DNA of 64,000 bases from Tridacna crocea (lineage: Eukaryota > Mollusca > Bivalvia > Cardiida > Cardiidae): positions 63,329,277 through 63,393,276 of the forward strand of contig OX031056.1 of NCBI GenBank assembly GCA_943736015.1. Reading direction: 5' to 3'. Made by a program: the position numbers and the translations under genes. The notes below the pieces were generated by a model. That model made no database searches. It was not told the DNA's origin and saw only the letters and a list, made by a program, of their open reading frames with translations. Shown here piece after piece: positions 54,975-64,000 of the stretch (position 1 is the stretch's first letter; each line of letters begins with the position of its first letter).

Positions 54975-55873
54975 TCATGAATTCATAATGTATGCTAGCA
55001 TAAAATTAAACTCTGCCAGTAAAGCATATTCAGGCCCTTGAGGGCCTTCTAGTTTAAAAAATTTCAGTGTTCTTTTCAGTAGTTGAGATGTCTTCCAGGT
55101 CTTCAGGTAAGTATAAATGAGATGGGGCGATTTTTGATTCCACTTTGTGATCATTGAAGAAGCACATTTTAGAGGAAATATTCCAGTTTTTGCAAATGCA
55201 GCTCTGAGATTGGCTGGGGTTATTGCAGCTGAAAATGCCTTGCAAACACAGACATGATAACGAGAGACTATTCTTCCATTGCATCGAGGAAATGTCTGGC
55301 ATTCTTTGCTATATTTGATCTGAAATGGCCCAAAGCCAACATCAATGGGCTGAAGGATATGGTAACAATGTGGAGGAATGACAAGAAGGATAATATCTTT
55401 GTCCACTCTATCAGATCTAAAGAGAGGTGACCTCTGTGACCATCATATGATATTAAAATAGGCTCAGATGAAATACGACCTTGCACGTATGTAATCAAAT
55501 GATCTTGGAGATACTCCCCTAAACAGGCCCGTAGGAACAAGGGAGGGGGCTTAGCCCCCCCCCCCCCCCCCCCAAATAATTTTGAAAATCATAGTAACTA
55601 GAATATGAGTTTTTAGCCGATGCAACAACTACGCAAAAATCTCAGTATTTCGAAGTTAGCCCCCCCCCCCTCCACTCTTGAAATGCTTCCTACGTGGCTG
55701 CTAAAGACTGCAGAGTTTTTACCAACCAGAAGTAGTGACAGTTCCAGCAGATCCAGGAGTTTGACCTTTTATTAGCTCAGGCATCATTTACTCTCCTGGG
55801 AAGATCAAGAACGGAGGTTCTTGGCTGCTAACAGCATTCCCTGCTCCAATTACAGTAAGAGTTTTCGACATGT
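54975..55873 (-). pseudogene. pogo/Tigger-like transposase fossil (DDE_1), C-terminal part
   Basis: On the reverse strand: LTVIGAGNAVSSQEPPFLIF (55800-55873), a gap filled by an inserted repeat, then ISYDGHRGHLSLDLIEWTKI (about 55400-55470) and PPHCYHILQPIDVGFGPF (about 55315-55370), followed by AAFAKTGIFPL. In DDE_1 transposases the IYDGHxSH motif carries the second acidic residue and LPPHxSHxLQPLDV follows it, so the order and spacing fit. The N-terminal DNA-binding part is not found. The catalytic domain changes frame at least once, so it is inactive. Confidence 0.82.
55530..55705. mobile_element. Dispersed C-rich repeat, copy 2, inserted in the pogo fossil
   Basis: AGGCCCGTAGGAACAAGGGA and a long C run at 55553-55573, then AAATAATTTTGAAAATCATA, GCAACAACTACGC, TCTCAGTATTTCGAAGTTAG, a second C run and CTTGAAATGCTTCCTACGTG. 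Collinear with 7872-8015. It separates two parts of the transposase. Confidence 0.65.
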
Positions 55874-55883
55874 TTAATAATAG

Positions 55884-56030
55884 CTCAACCCTTTACCAAA
55901 CGTTTGGATCCCCGGTTTTCACGTGCCTGAGGAAAGAAACCGTCTGAAGACATTGTGGGGAAAGGCGAAAATGCTAGCAATCAGCATTTTCTCCTTTTCC
56001 CACAATTCACTTTTATTTTGTCGTTTTCCA
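55884..56030 (-). repeat. THM element, truncated
   Basis: CAACCCTTTACCAAACGTTT, then a hairpin AAAATGCTAGCAATCAGCAT with CTCCTTTTCCCACAAT; the long arm is reduced to CACTTTTATTTTGTCG. Confidence 0.72.
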
Positions 56031-56785
56031 GAATGCTTTGCATGTCGGATTCGAATGAGAAACAAGCTACGATCGACCTTGACCTTGTCAACCGGCTTGA
56101 AGCGGACGGTCTAAATGGGATTTTTTTACCGAGTCGATGAGCACGCTGAATAGATATATCACTGGCTGTAATCATATTTAATTCTTTTTTTAGAAAGTTT
56201 ATAACCAACATAGAACAATTTTCTTTCGATTTTTCTTCTTCCTGGATTCCTCGAAAAATTAAGTTAAGCCTGCGGGACCTATAGCTTCAAGATCGATATT
56301 CTGATATTCTAGAGCTTTAACTCGCTCTTTTATTTCTCGGTTATCCTTGGTGTTCACGAGACATTGCCCCAGACGGACGGATTGAATCTGAATTCGGTGC
56401 GAGTTAAAAAGCCGAGAATAAGTTGGAAATAAGACAATCTGAACTCATTACACTGACGATGACTTTTAGGTATTCATCCGTACTTCCACAAACGTCCAAG
56501 TCTACAATTTTGTAAGTTTTTGAGAAGGTCAGTGTTTTTTCGGTTTACTAATATTTACCTTGCCAACTTCGAACGTAATTATAGGTAAGAATACGTACAC
56601 AAATACCTTTTGTAACTGAATACATCGACCAAAAGATTGAAGCATTTTATGACTTTGTGGACCACACTCACTATTGGACAGATAGTTCTAGTCACGGTAC
56701 AGATAATATGAAAATAGGCAAAGCCTAGAAAGGGGCGAAAGTAGATCTAACCCTTTTTTCAAACATATTCAGACATACTTTTATC
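56031..56785. other. Unique stretch
   Basis: Nothing recognisable seen. Confidence 0.4.
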
Positions 56786-58727
56786 CCCTATAACGTAGTG
56801 GAGGGGGTATACTGGAATCGCCATGGCTGTCCGTTCATCCGTCCGTCCGTCTGTCTGTAGAAACAATTTTGTCCGGACCGTTTTTCCTACAGTTTTTTTT
56901 TAAAGTACTACACTGAAATTTACACAAAAGATTTGGGTACATATGAAATTGTGCATGTGCAATTTTCATGACCTTGCTGCCACTGGTTGTGGAATAATCT
57001 CCCCTTGAACTTTTTGCCCGTTGCAAATTTTAACTACCAATGTATTGAAGATACTTAGGTACTTCAAACTTCACACACAGTTAGATCACATTTAGCAGAA
57101 GTGCAGTGTACAATTGCCCTTTGAAAATTTTAACTCTTGATTTTTGTCAGGACCATTACTTCCAAAGTATTTCACACTAAGGTAGATCAAATTAAAGATG
57201 CCTGTCTGCAGCCGGTGACTAGAAACGCTGTTAAATTTCAAAACAATTACAATGGTAAAGAAATCTGTCCTTTGTGTACACAAGGATAAATTACTAAAAA
57301 AACACGGTGGTTTGTGTTAGAAACCGAAAATTGGTCGGTAGAAAACTGGCTGACGATCGAAACTGTAAACAATGGCGGTGCGTCACGGAGCTTTATCGTT
57401 GGTTTCTGCCTACAGTCGGATACGGTTTAACTTGCATATAGGCCTCGACCGGTTGAAAATCGAAGGGGCAACAGAGAAGCCTACATTTTCTGTTTTTTAC
57501 CTCAGTATACTCAGGTTGAAGGTCAAATATAGTCACGCGACAGAATGCATAATCATCATACGAATCTACCCGAGTGTATAACGGCTATCGAAAATCTTCG
57601 ATTCAAAAACCGGAATCGACGAGTCTGTTTACATGGCTGGCCGCAACTCAGCGAAATGCATTTTCTATCGACCATAATCTACGCAACCTTGCAACCGTCA
57701 GGCACAATATTTGGTACAAAGATATAAGGATGACTATATTTTGATAAAATAGATACAAAACGAGTTAAAACTGGCTTAAAATGAGTATAAATGCCTCTTT
57801 AAGGAGAAGTGCAGTGTACAAGAAGCATTACATTATACCAACTAATTTTTGAGTTATTGCCCTTTGTAAATTTTAACGTTGGGTTTTTGTCCAGGTCATA
57901 ACTTCCAATATATTGAAGCTAGTTACTTCAAACTTCACACACATCTTGATCACATTAAGGAGAAGTGCAGTGTACAAGCATCATTACTTTATACCAACTA
58001 CATGTATTTTTGATTTTTGGCCTTTTATAAATGTTAACTTTGGATTTTTAGTCCAGGTCATAACTTCCAATGTATAGAAGCTAGTAACTTCACAGTTTAG
58101 ATTACAGAAAGGCAAAGCGCAGTGTACAAGAACCGTAATTCTACTTTTCTTTATTATTGCCCTTTGTAAATTTTAATGTTTTATTTTTGTCCGTGGCAAA
58201 ATTTCAAAAGTAAAAAGGTACTTACTTCAAACTTCATATACATTTAGGCCACATTAATAAGATGTGCATGGTACAAGGCCCATTAAACTATTTCCATTAT
58301 TTTAAGAGTTATCCCCCTTTATAAATTTTAACTTTGGATTTTATCTGGGGTGTAACTTGCAAAGTACAAAAGCTAGTAACTTCAAACTTCATGTACAATT
58401 AGATCACATAAAGCAAAGTGCACTTTAGAAGAAACACAACTCTATTCCCATTATTTTAAGAGTAATTTCCCTTTGTAAATTATGATTAATGTTTTTGTCT
58501 GGGGCATTACTTCCAAAGCATAAAAGCTAGTGACTGCAAACTTCATATACAGATAGACCACATGAGACCACATTAACGTTGAGTGCATGTAGAGTACAAG
58601 AACCATAAGTCTATCCCCATTTCTTTGAACTCTTTCTTTTGTACTAAACCATTCTGCATTGTTACAAAGGGCACTTTTGTGACAAGGAGCTGGTGGAGGT
58701 ATGATCACGTTTAGTGATAGCTCTAGG
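56786..58727 (+). mobile_element. VNTR element, family 3 (about 155 bp units), with internal insertion
   Basis: Head CCCTATAACGTAGTGGAGGG then GTATACTGGAATCGCCATGG and TCCGTCCGTCCGTCTGTCTG; tail GGAGCTGGTGGAGGTATGAT then CACGTTTAGTGATAGCTCTA. Units of about 155 bp are marked by AGAAGTGCAGTGTACAAG, TTATTGCCCTTTGTAAATTT and AGCTAGTAACTTCAAACTTC. One unit is split by the element at 57196-57798. Related short form at 32770-33050 and pieces at 62430-62525 and 63869-64000. Confidence 0.82.
57192..57802. mobile_element. TTAA-flanked 603 bp element inside family 3 array
   Basis: TTAA at 57192-57195 and 57799-57802; ends AGATGCCTGT and the complement of GAGTATAAATGCCTCT, a short imperfect inverted repeat. 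The flanking array unit would be continuous without it. AG at the end rather than CCC argues against the THM/piggyBac type and fits Kolobok-like elements, which also use TTAA. It contains a 69-codon frame (57372-57581, MAVRHGALSLVSAYSRI) of unknown meaning. Confidence 0.6.
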
Positions 58728-58758
58728 TCATACAATAACTTTACAATTCAGATATGAT

Positions 58759-59060
58759 GACCAGCCCACATAGCTCTTTGTTTCAGTGTAGGACTCGTGA
58801 AGTTGAAGTTTCGGGTCACTGGAGAGTGTGGGTTCAATTCCCACGGCTGGCCATCTAATTATACAAATAGCCTCTTCTGATCAGACGTAGACCGAGGTCT
58901 TCTGTGACGGTGCTATACACCCAGCTCGTTAAGGAACTAGACCTAACTTAAGGTGGGATTCGTCCTCTATCTGCTCTATCCCTTGTAAGAATACTAACAA
59001 CGCTCGAAGGGCGTCGCCCATAGTGGCGACCAGTGGAGACGAAAAATCAATGTAAATTCC
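58759..59060 (+). mobile_element. tRNA-derived SINE, second family
   Basis: The head 58759-58853 folds partly like a tRNA: GACCAGC at the start against GCTGGCC at the end (one mismatch), A box-like TAGCTCTTTGTTTCAGTG, and a perfect T arm GTGGGTTCAATTCCCAC with the B box. The head is about 95 nt, longer than a standard tRNA. Downstream, CTTCTGATCAGACGTAGACC, TGTGACGGTGCTATACACCC and AGCTCGTTAAGGAACTAGAC form a tail unrelated to the other SINE family. End of element uncertain. Confidence 0.65.
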
Positions 59061-60100
59061 GTCAATTCAAATATGGTTACAAGACTGCCCAGGAAATTAT
59101 CATAAAGAAGCACTCCTTTCATGCACCTTTGAAGAAAGTTAGCCCAAAACTACCAGAGGGCCCTGGATAAAATCTGATTCGACAAGAGGTCGGTGTGAAA
59201 TTTTGATAAACTGAGGCACCCCAACAAAACATGACTAGGTGCACTGACCGCCAACACAAAACTGAAATAATGTTGAAAATGTCATTAAGAAAATCAAACA
59301 TACGAAATACATGTTTCGGTATCCATCATGTTTCTGTGTCCTCAAGACATTTTGTTCAATTATAATTCCCAATGCCGACATGTAGATCTAGTTCCAACTG
59401 GCATCAAAAACTTATATACATGTAGATTACATGTACATGTATACACGCTGAACAAGAAAGGTATGAACATAGACCTTTAGACGGCGTACAAGGCACTTGA
59501 ATACGAGTATTTCAAAATACTTTTGGGATTCAATAAAAAAAAAATGAAAAAAGAGAAAGAATGTCTTTTCCTACTTTGCATATCGTCAAAGAGCAAAAGT
59601 TTTAACTGCAGACCAAGCTATTTCGCGATATTAGATGTTAATCATATGAAAGTATCTTTGGTGTTTCTGAAATATAGTCATGTAACCATGACTGTATAGT
59701 TTTTAATGCAGCGTTATTTTTCCTTCTGTGAACGGGTCCGTAGAACGGACCCGCTCCCAATGCCAAAAAATTACCTTTTTTCCCAAAATCCAGTTTAAAA
59801 AATTCCGAAAACGAAAGTCTCCCCCTACCTGGACCCCAAGTCGTCGGCTATTTTTTGGATTTCTCATAGCTATATATACATGTATATATAGATCTATTCC
59901 AATTATCAGCGATGTCATTGATAAAAAAAAAGTGAATTTCAACTATTATTTATCTAAAACCGGGGACAAGTGTATTTAATTCGGAGAACTCGATTGTGAT
60001 CGTGCTTCGTTTCTGTGTTGCCAAAAAATTGCGATTTTTTTACGCTCGGACTGACGTGATTTCGCGGAGAGACGAGAAAGGTAAATTCAGCTGAAAATGA
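59061..60100. other. Unique stretch with a small palindrome
   Basis: CGGGTCCGTAGAACGGACCCG at 59733-59753 (split here: CGGGTCCGT, AGA, ACGGACCCG). The region 60000-60100 precedes the hAT-like frame and may include its leader. Nothing else seen. Confidence 0.4.
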
Positions 60101-62290
60101 GCCAAAACAGCAAATTTTACCAAAAACAAGTTAAAACCAACGTTTATCTGTAAGAGACCAAGTCATGGTTCTAGCCAAGACGAGGTTGACGAGCCTGAGG
60201 AAAGTAAGTGCTCGTCAGCTATCATAGATCAAGATCAAAACACGTCAAGTATTGGATGTAACCAAGTTATTCCGTTCACAGCAGGCTCGAGTTTTGAGGT
60301 CGAGCAAGCTATGTCGGCCATTCAGTGTGAATCTACCTACCACCCTAATCCCACTGCCAGCATTGAAACTCTGTTTGCCTCTAAAATAGACCATCTAGAA
60401 CCAAGTCCCTTTACCATATTCCCTCTTACTAAAAAACAAATGACACTTGACTCTAAATATGAAAGTAAATTTGAATGGCTATACTTCAGCTGTAGCAAAA
60501 ATGGTTATCTTGGTAAAACCTGTGAACTGTTTGGAGTTGGTCTTAACGTAGTGGACCCGTAAAAGAAAACGGCTATTTCCGCTAAAATATTATCCTATAA
60601 AATTTGCTAATATTAAAAATGAGTATTATTTTACTACTTTCACCGAGTCACGTTTTCCTTTTTCTCCTTCCTAGAATTATCATTTATAAATTTAAAACGA
60701 CTGAAGTCCCAATACAAAACGGATATGATACTTACCTCCCTTTGCTTGAACTCATGAAAGTATCAACAAATAATATAAAGTTAGACATCAAAGGAATTTC
60801 TGGTCAGTTAAATGTGTGCAAAAGTATATCTGTATAAATCTGTCTTTGTCAAGTGTCAAGAAATTTTATGCCATGCTGCACTAAAAATATTACGGGTCCA
60901 CGACCTTAACAAAAGGTCAAGTGATTCCCCATTCATAACTAAAAGAACTATGCTTGGTGACCACCCTGTCAGAAAACTTCAAAAACACGAAGAGTCCAAC
61001 ATTCACCAGGAATCACTGAAAAGGTATATTGAGTATAAAGATGGTCTCTGTGAAAAGTCAATACCAGTTATGTTTGAAAAAATTAAATACAAAAAGCAGA
61101 CCCAGCCATCATAAATATGAACAGGCATTATATGTCAACCCTGATATCACCGACAAATTTTGTTGTTCACAATCACTGGCCTCTAGATTCAGTTTCACGG
61201 CTAATGGAACATATGGCTGAATCAGAAAGTAAACCAATTTTAGAGTTCATAGAACAGAACAAAATATTGATGTATGTAACCTCAACATCAGTGACAGACG
61301 TTTTAGCAGCTATAAGCAAATACTTTGAGAAGAACTTATTGGATAGAATAAATGATAGCGACTTCATAACATTGTTGGCTGATGAGTCTACAGATGAGGC
61401 AAACAGGAATCACTCTTTGCTATCATGATCAGATTCCTGGCCAGACAGAGTGGCAGTGTCGATGACCATTTTGTAGGCAGTGTTAATGTGAAACGTGCAG
61501 ATGCTGCAACTTTGATAAAAGCCATTACCACCTACCTTCAATCAAAAGAGACTGACATCAGTAAAGTGATGTTCGTTGGATTTGATGGTTGTAACACCAT
61601 AAGTGGAGAACTAAATGGTAATGATTTTTTTTTAATTCAATGATTGGAGTAATAAAATAAGACATAAATATTTCATGGGTCTAGAAAATGTTGGTCTTAT
61701 GGTTTATGCGTTAGTACAATTGGTACTGGTATTAAATTGTACATGAACTTGCAAACCTGAGTTCAATTAGAAGAATGATCAATGGCTACTGTAGCCATTT
61801 TAAGGTCCACTTTCTGACCCCATATGGCATGATTTCGATATATAGTCTAGCTAGTACTTGAAATTAATCAGACCGGAAGCACTGTGATAAATTCAGTTTA
61901 TTTGTAGGCTTAAAACGGTTACCGTAGTCATTGTGCATTCTTCAAATTGAACTGTCTTGATACCTTAATTTTCACTACATATATGTACATTATACAGTTA
62001 CTTCTATAATCTTGCAACAAATATCAATTGGTAACAAGCCAGGGAATCTGAATTTTAAATTCTTTCAATTCATGTCTAGATCCTGTCGACTTCATATTTC
62101 GGGTTTACAGAGACGCTTTCGAAATGTTGTCCTCCATTCGCTGTATATAAATTGCAGAAGTCACAAACTGGCATTATGTGTTAAGCATCTAGTGAAGCAG
62201 TTTAAAGTCTTAAAAGAAGTTGACACGATGTTACTTGCTGTATACAAGTTATTTGAGAACTATCCACAAGAGTTTGCTTGTTTAAGGTAA
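60101..62290 (+). pseudogene. hAT-like / ZNF862-like transposase gene, broken
   Basis: Segments follow the order of ZNF862/KIAA1586-like hAT proteins. A Ser/Glu/Asp-rich N-terminal region opens in frame from about 60101. A TTF-type zinc-finger region has FEWLYFSCSKNGYLGKTCEL and, after an inserted element, SSDSPFITKRTM and KLQKHEESNIHQESL. The catalytic start has TSVTDVLAAISKYFEKNLLD and LLADESTDEANR (61360-61410), then FVGFDGCNTISGELNG (61570-61617), and RNVVLHSLYINCRSHKLALC (62110-62185). The 450 bp before the last block may be an intron: AAATG-GTAATG offers a donor, but no good in-frame acceptor is visible. A donor-like AAGGTAATTT closes the last block at 62286. At least two frame changes near 61090 and 61410 and the inserted element make it non-functional. 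The C-terminal dimerisation region is absent. Confidence 0.8.
60542..60910. mobile_element. 357 bp inverted-repeat element inserted in the hAT-like gene
   Basis: CTTAAC at 60542-60547 and 60905-60910 flanks 60548-60904. Ends: GTAGTGGACCCGTAA and the complement of TTACGGGTCCACGAC, matching at 13 of 15 positions. The frame on the two sides is the same; the insert plus one CTTAAC is 363 bp, a multiple of three, but it carries stops. A 6 bp duplication is unusual and might be part of a longer, eroded one. Confidence 0.75.
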
Positions 62291-62341
62291 TTTATAATGG
62301 AATTTTACTGCCGAATTGTTAGTTTTAAAGTTTATTTACAT

Positions 62342-62362
62342 TGTATTGTATTGTATTGTATT
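62342..62362. repeat. (TATTG)n microsatellite
   Basis: Four units of GTATT, followed by AGGGTTTAACGCC, a motif also seen near the SINE at 6420. Confidence 0.8.
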
Positions 62363-62429
62363 AGGGTTTAACGCCAATTTAACAGCTAAGGTCACATCAC
62401 ACGTACATGTATATAAAACTAATTCTCAC

Positions 62430-62525
62430 TTTGGAATTTTGTCCGGAGCATATCTCCTAAAGTACAAAGGCTAGGAACTTCAAACTGTATACACTTATAG
62501 AATTCATTAATGGCGTTTGGTATAA
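62430..62525 (+). repeat. Fragment of family 3 VNTR unit
   Basis: TTTGTCCGGAGCATATCTCC, AAAGTACAAAGGCTAGGAAC and TTCAAACTGTATACACTTA match the unit of 56786-58727. Confidence 0.65.
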
Positions 62526-62663
62526 ATGTTCACGCGCATCCATACTGCGCATGTGTATTTCTCACAGATAGTAAAACTATCAGCGGTATTGCATATTTTT
62601 CACTCAAATGGCAACAGTAACAGCAGACTGACGGTGCACTTTTACAGGTAGAACATTCTACGG

Positions 62664-62965
62664 ATGGTACTAGTACGGTTGCACCAGCCATGGTATTCTA
62701 TGGTCGAAATAAAATGGGGAAATTTTCATCAAAACGAACGCTTATTTGTCGTGGAAAAAGCGAATTGCCAGCCATCCAACGGGGAAAACGATACAGCTTC
62801 TGACGTTTTCCTGACAATGGCAGGCCAGTTGTCATGCTATCCTTTCAGGAATAAGGTGACAGCATCAAAACTGGCCTGCCAGTGTAAGGATGATATGACT
62901 GGTAAAGAACTAGCTGGAAAAAAAGACCATTTACACAATGAAACAGGCAGAAAATTGAAGCTGTT
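62664..62965 (+). CDS. Unidentified ORF, about 100 residues
   Basis: A 127-codon frame whose first hundred residues (start MVLVRLHQPWYSMVEIKWGN; later FRNKVTASKLACQCKDDMTG) look more protein-like than most frames here. The last part runs into a THM hairpin fragment, so any real exon ends before about 62970, possibly at the GAGGTATACC donor-like site near 62966. No domain recognised; a link with the hAT-like gene upstream is possible but unsupported. Confidence 0.2.
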
Positions 62966-63004
62966 GAGGTATACCTATTTCTTGAAAGATCGCTATTTCT
63001 TTTT

Positions 63005-63085
63005 GAAAAATACTGTGGGAAAAGGAGAAATTTCTTCAACTGAATAATTTTTCCTTTTTCTATCATGTCTGCCGAGCTTTTATCT
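63005..63085. repeat. THM-like hairpin fragment
   Basis: TACTGTGGGAAAAGGAGAAA then a diverged return arm and TATCATGTCTGCCGAGCTT. Confidence 0.6.
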
Positions 63086-63254
63086 CATTTTTTCCACAGA
63101 TATTTCTTTTTTTTTTTTGTATTTCTATGAGCCGTATGGCCAAAATCATGTATGCAAATTTATAAAAAAAAAAAGACCTAAATGTAGGCAATGAAGGGCT
63201 TGATACTAATTTGAGGTATATATGTTAATTTTTTGAAGGAGTATAGGATCCAAA

Positions 63255-63335
63255 ATTAATGTGGGAAAAGGAGAAATCACTTTTAATGAGCATGAGCAAT
63301 TTCTTCTTTCCCTCTATGTCTGCTGAGCTTCTATT
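63255..63335. repeat. THM-like hairpin fragment, second copy of the same variant
   Basis: AATGTGGGAAAAGGAGAAAT, GAGCAATTTCTTCTTTCCC and TCTATGTCTGCTGAGCTTCT. The shared TGTCTGC-GAGCTT flank with the preceding fragment shows a distinct variant or an old duplication. Confidence 0.6.
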
Positions 63336-63868
63336 ATATAGTTTTCCTTGGAAAAAATTAACTTCCAACCTGACCTTCATCCCTGTTTCCTGGGGAAAGA
63401 AGCACGGGTTGGTGCCATTTTTATTTTTTGTTATTGTCAAGATTTATAAGTACTATGATTGTGGAAATTTTTTAAAAAATCTGTCCGTTAGAAAGTATGT
63501 TTTTATTGAAGATAAACCCTTAACCCGGTCAAATTATCTCCCTTTTTAACTCAATGGTCTGTATATATAATGCATTTTGGTACATTAACCATGCTCAGAA
63601 CCAGGCTTTTTCTTGTTTTTTGTGCAAAACTGAATTATTTTTCTTTAAAGTGATGTATATTTGTATATTCTACTGGTAATTTTCCTTTTTTATTGACTGT
63701 TAAAGGAATTTTGGAACTGTATATACCTTTTTCAAAAGTGAATTTCTCGGAAACGAGCACGGGGACCCCCGTTTTTTTTCATTGTAATCTACAAGAGATA
63801 TGATGAGCTTTGTATGTGCAAAGTTTAACAAAAATCTGTCCGTTGGAAGAATTTGTCATAAACGTCTT
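63336..63868. other. Unique AT-rich stretch
   Basis: No gene supported. Confidence 0.4.
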
Positions 63869-64000
63869 TAAGGAGAAGTGCAGTTCATAAAAACAAAAAC
63901 TCTGTCTTCAGTAATTTTTGAGTTATTGCCCTTTATTAATTTTTACTCTGGATTTCTGTCTGGCGTATATCTCCAAAAGTATAAAAGCTAGGAACTTGAA
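63869..64000 (+). repeat. Family 3 VNTR unit running out of the window
   Basis: AAGGAGAAGTGCAGTTCATA, TTGAGTTATTGCCCTTTATT and AAAGCTAGGAACTTGAA match the units of 56786-58727. Confidence 0.7.

Noticed and set aside
55553-55573. Very long C run as a possible functional G-quadruplex
   Set aside because: It belongs to a dispersed repeat end also seen at 7872-8015 and is prone to sequencing error; no regulatory context.
61640-61800. tRNA-like string with GAGTTCAATTAG near 61760
   Set aside because: No acceptor or anticodon stem could be paired.

Overview
This is an AT-rich eukaryotic window without a convincing intact host gene. It is dense with transposon relics. The mix of repeats points to a bivalve mollusc: several pearl-like elements with internal tandem repeats and palindromic ends, tRNA-derived SINEs, many short inverted-repeat elements, and molluscan-style dispersed repeats. 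I cannot name the species from sequence alone.

The dominant feature is one family of about 220 bp non-autonomous elements, called THM here (TTAA-hairpin MITE). Each sits between TTAA sites, begins CCCTTTACCA and ends TGGTAAAGGG, and has a nearly perfect palindrome of about 67 bp at its centre. TTAA targets with CCC/GGG ends are the mark of piggyBac-type transposition. At least twenty copies or fragments lie across the window, including nested, tandem and arm-swapped ones.

Layout. 1-6.2 kb: THM copies, an integrase-like exon fragment, a short pearl-like element. 6.2-11.6 kb: a tRNA-His-like pseudogene, a SINE, weak small ORFs. 11.6-13.6 kb: pearl-like element with about twelve units of 145 bp. 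13.6-20 kb: hairpin elements, THMs, a C76-like peptidase fragment, a second VNTR family. 21.2-24.4 kb: a higher-order satellite (about 440 bp) carrying a Penelope-like retroelement flanked by a 13 bp duplication. 25-32.4 kb: tandem giant hairpins and two copies of a segmental duplication. 33.6-38.7 kb: three more VNTR elements. 39.3-45.8 kb: foldback elements, a GC-rich 1.5 kb inverted-repeat element and a mariner fossil. 46-54 kb: mostly unique AT-rich DNA with a SINE and a nested THM. 55-58.7 kb: a pogo-like fossil and a third VNTR family. 58.8-62.3 kb: a SINE and a broken hAT-like gene interrupted by a small element. The last 1.7 kb holds fragments of these families.

The genes present are decayed parts of mobile elements and do not form a pathway. 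The informative part is the layered history of insertions, read from target-site duplications and from paired copies.
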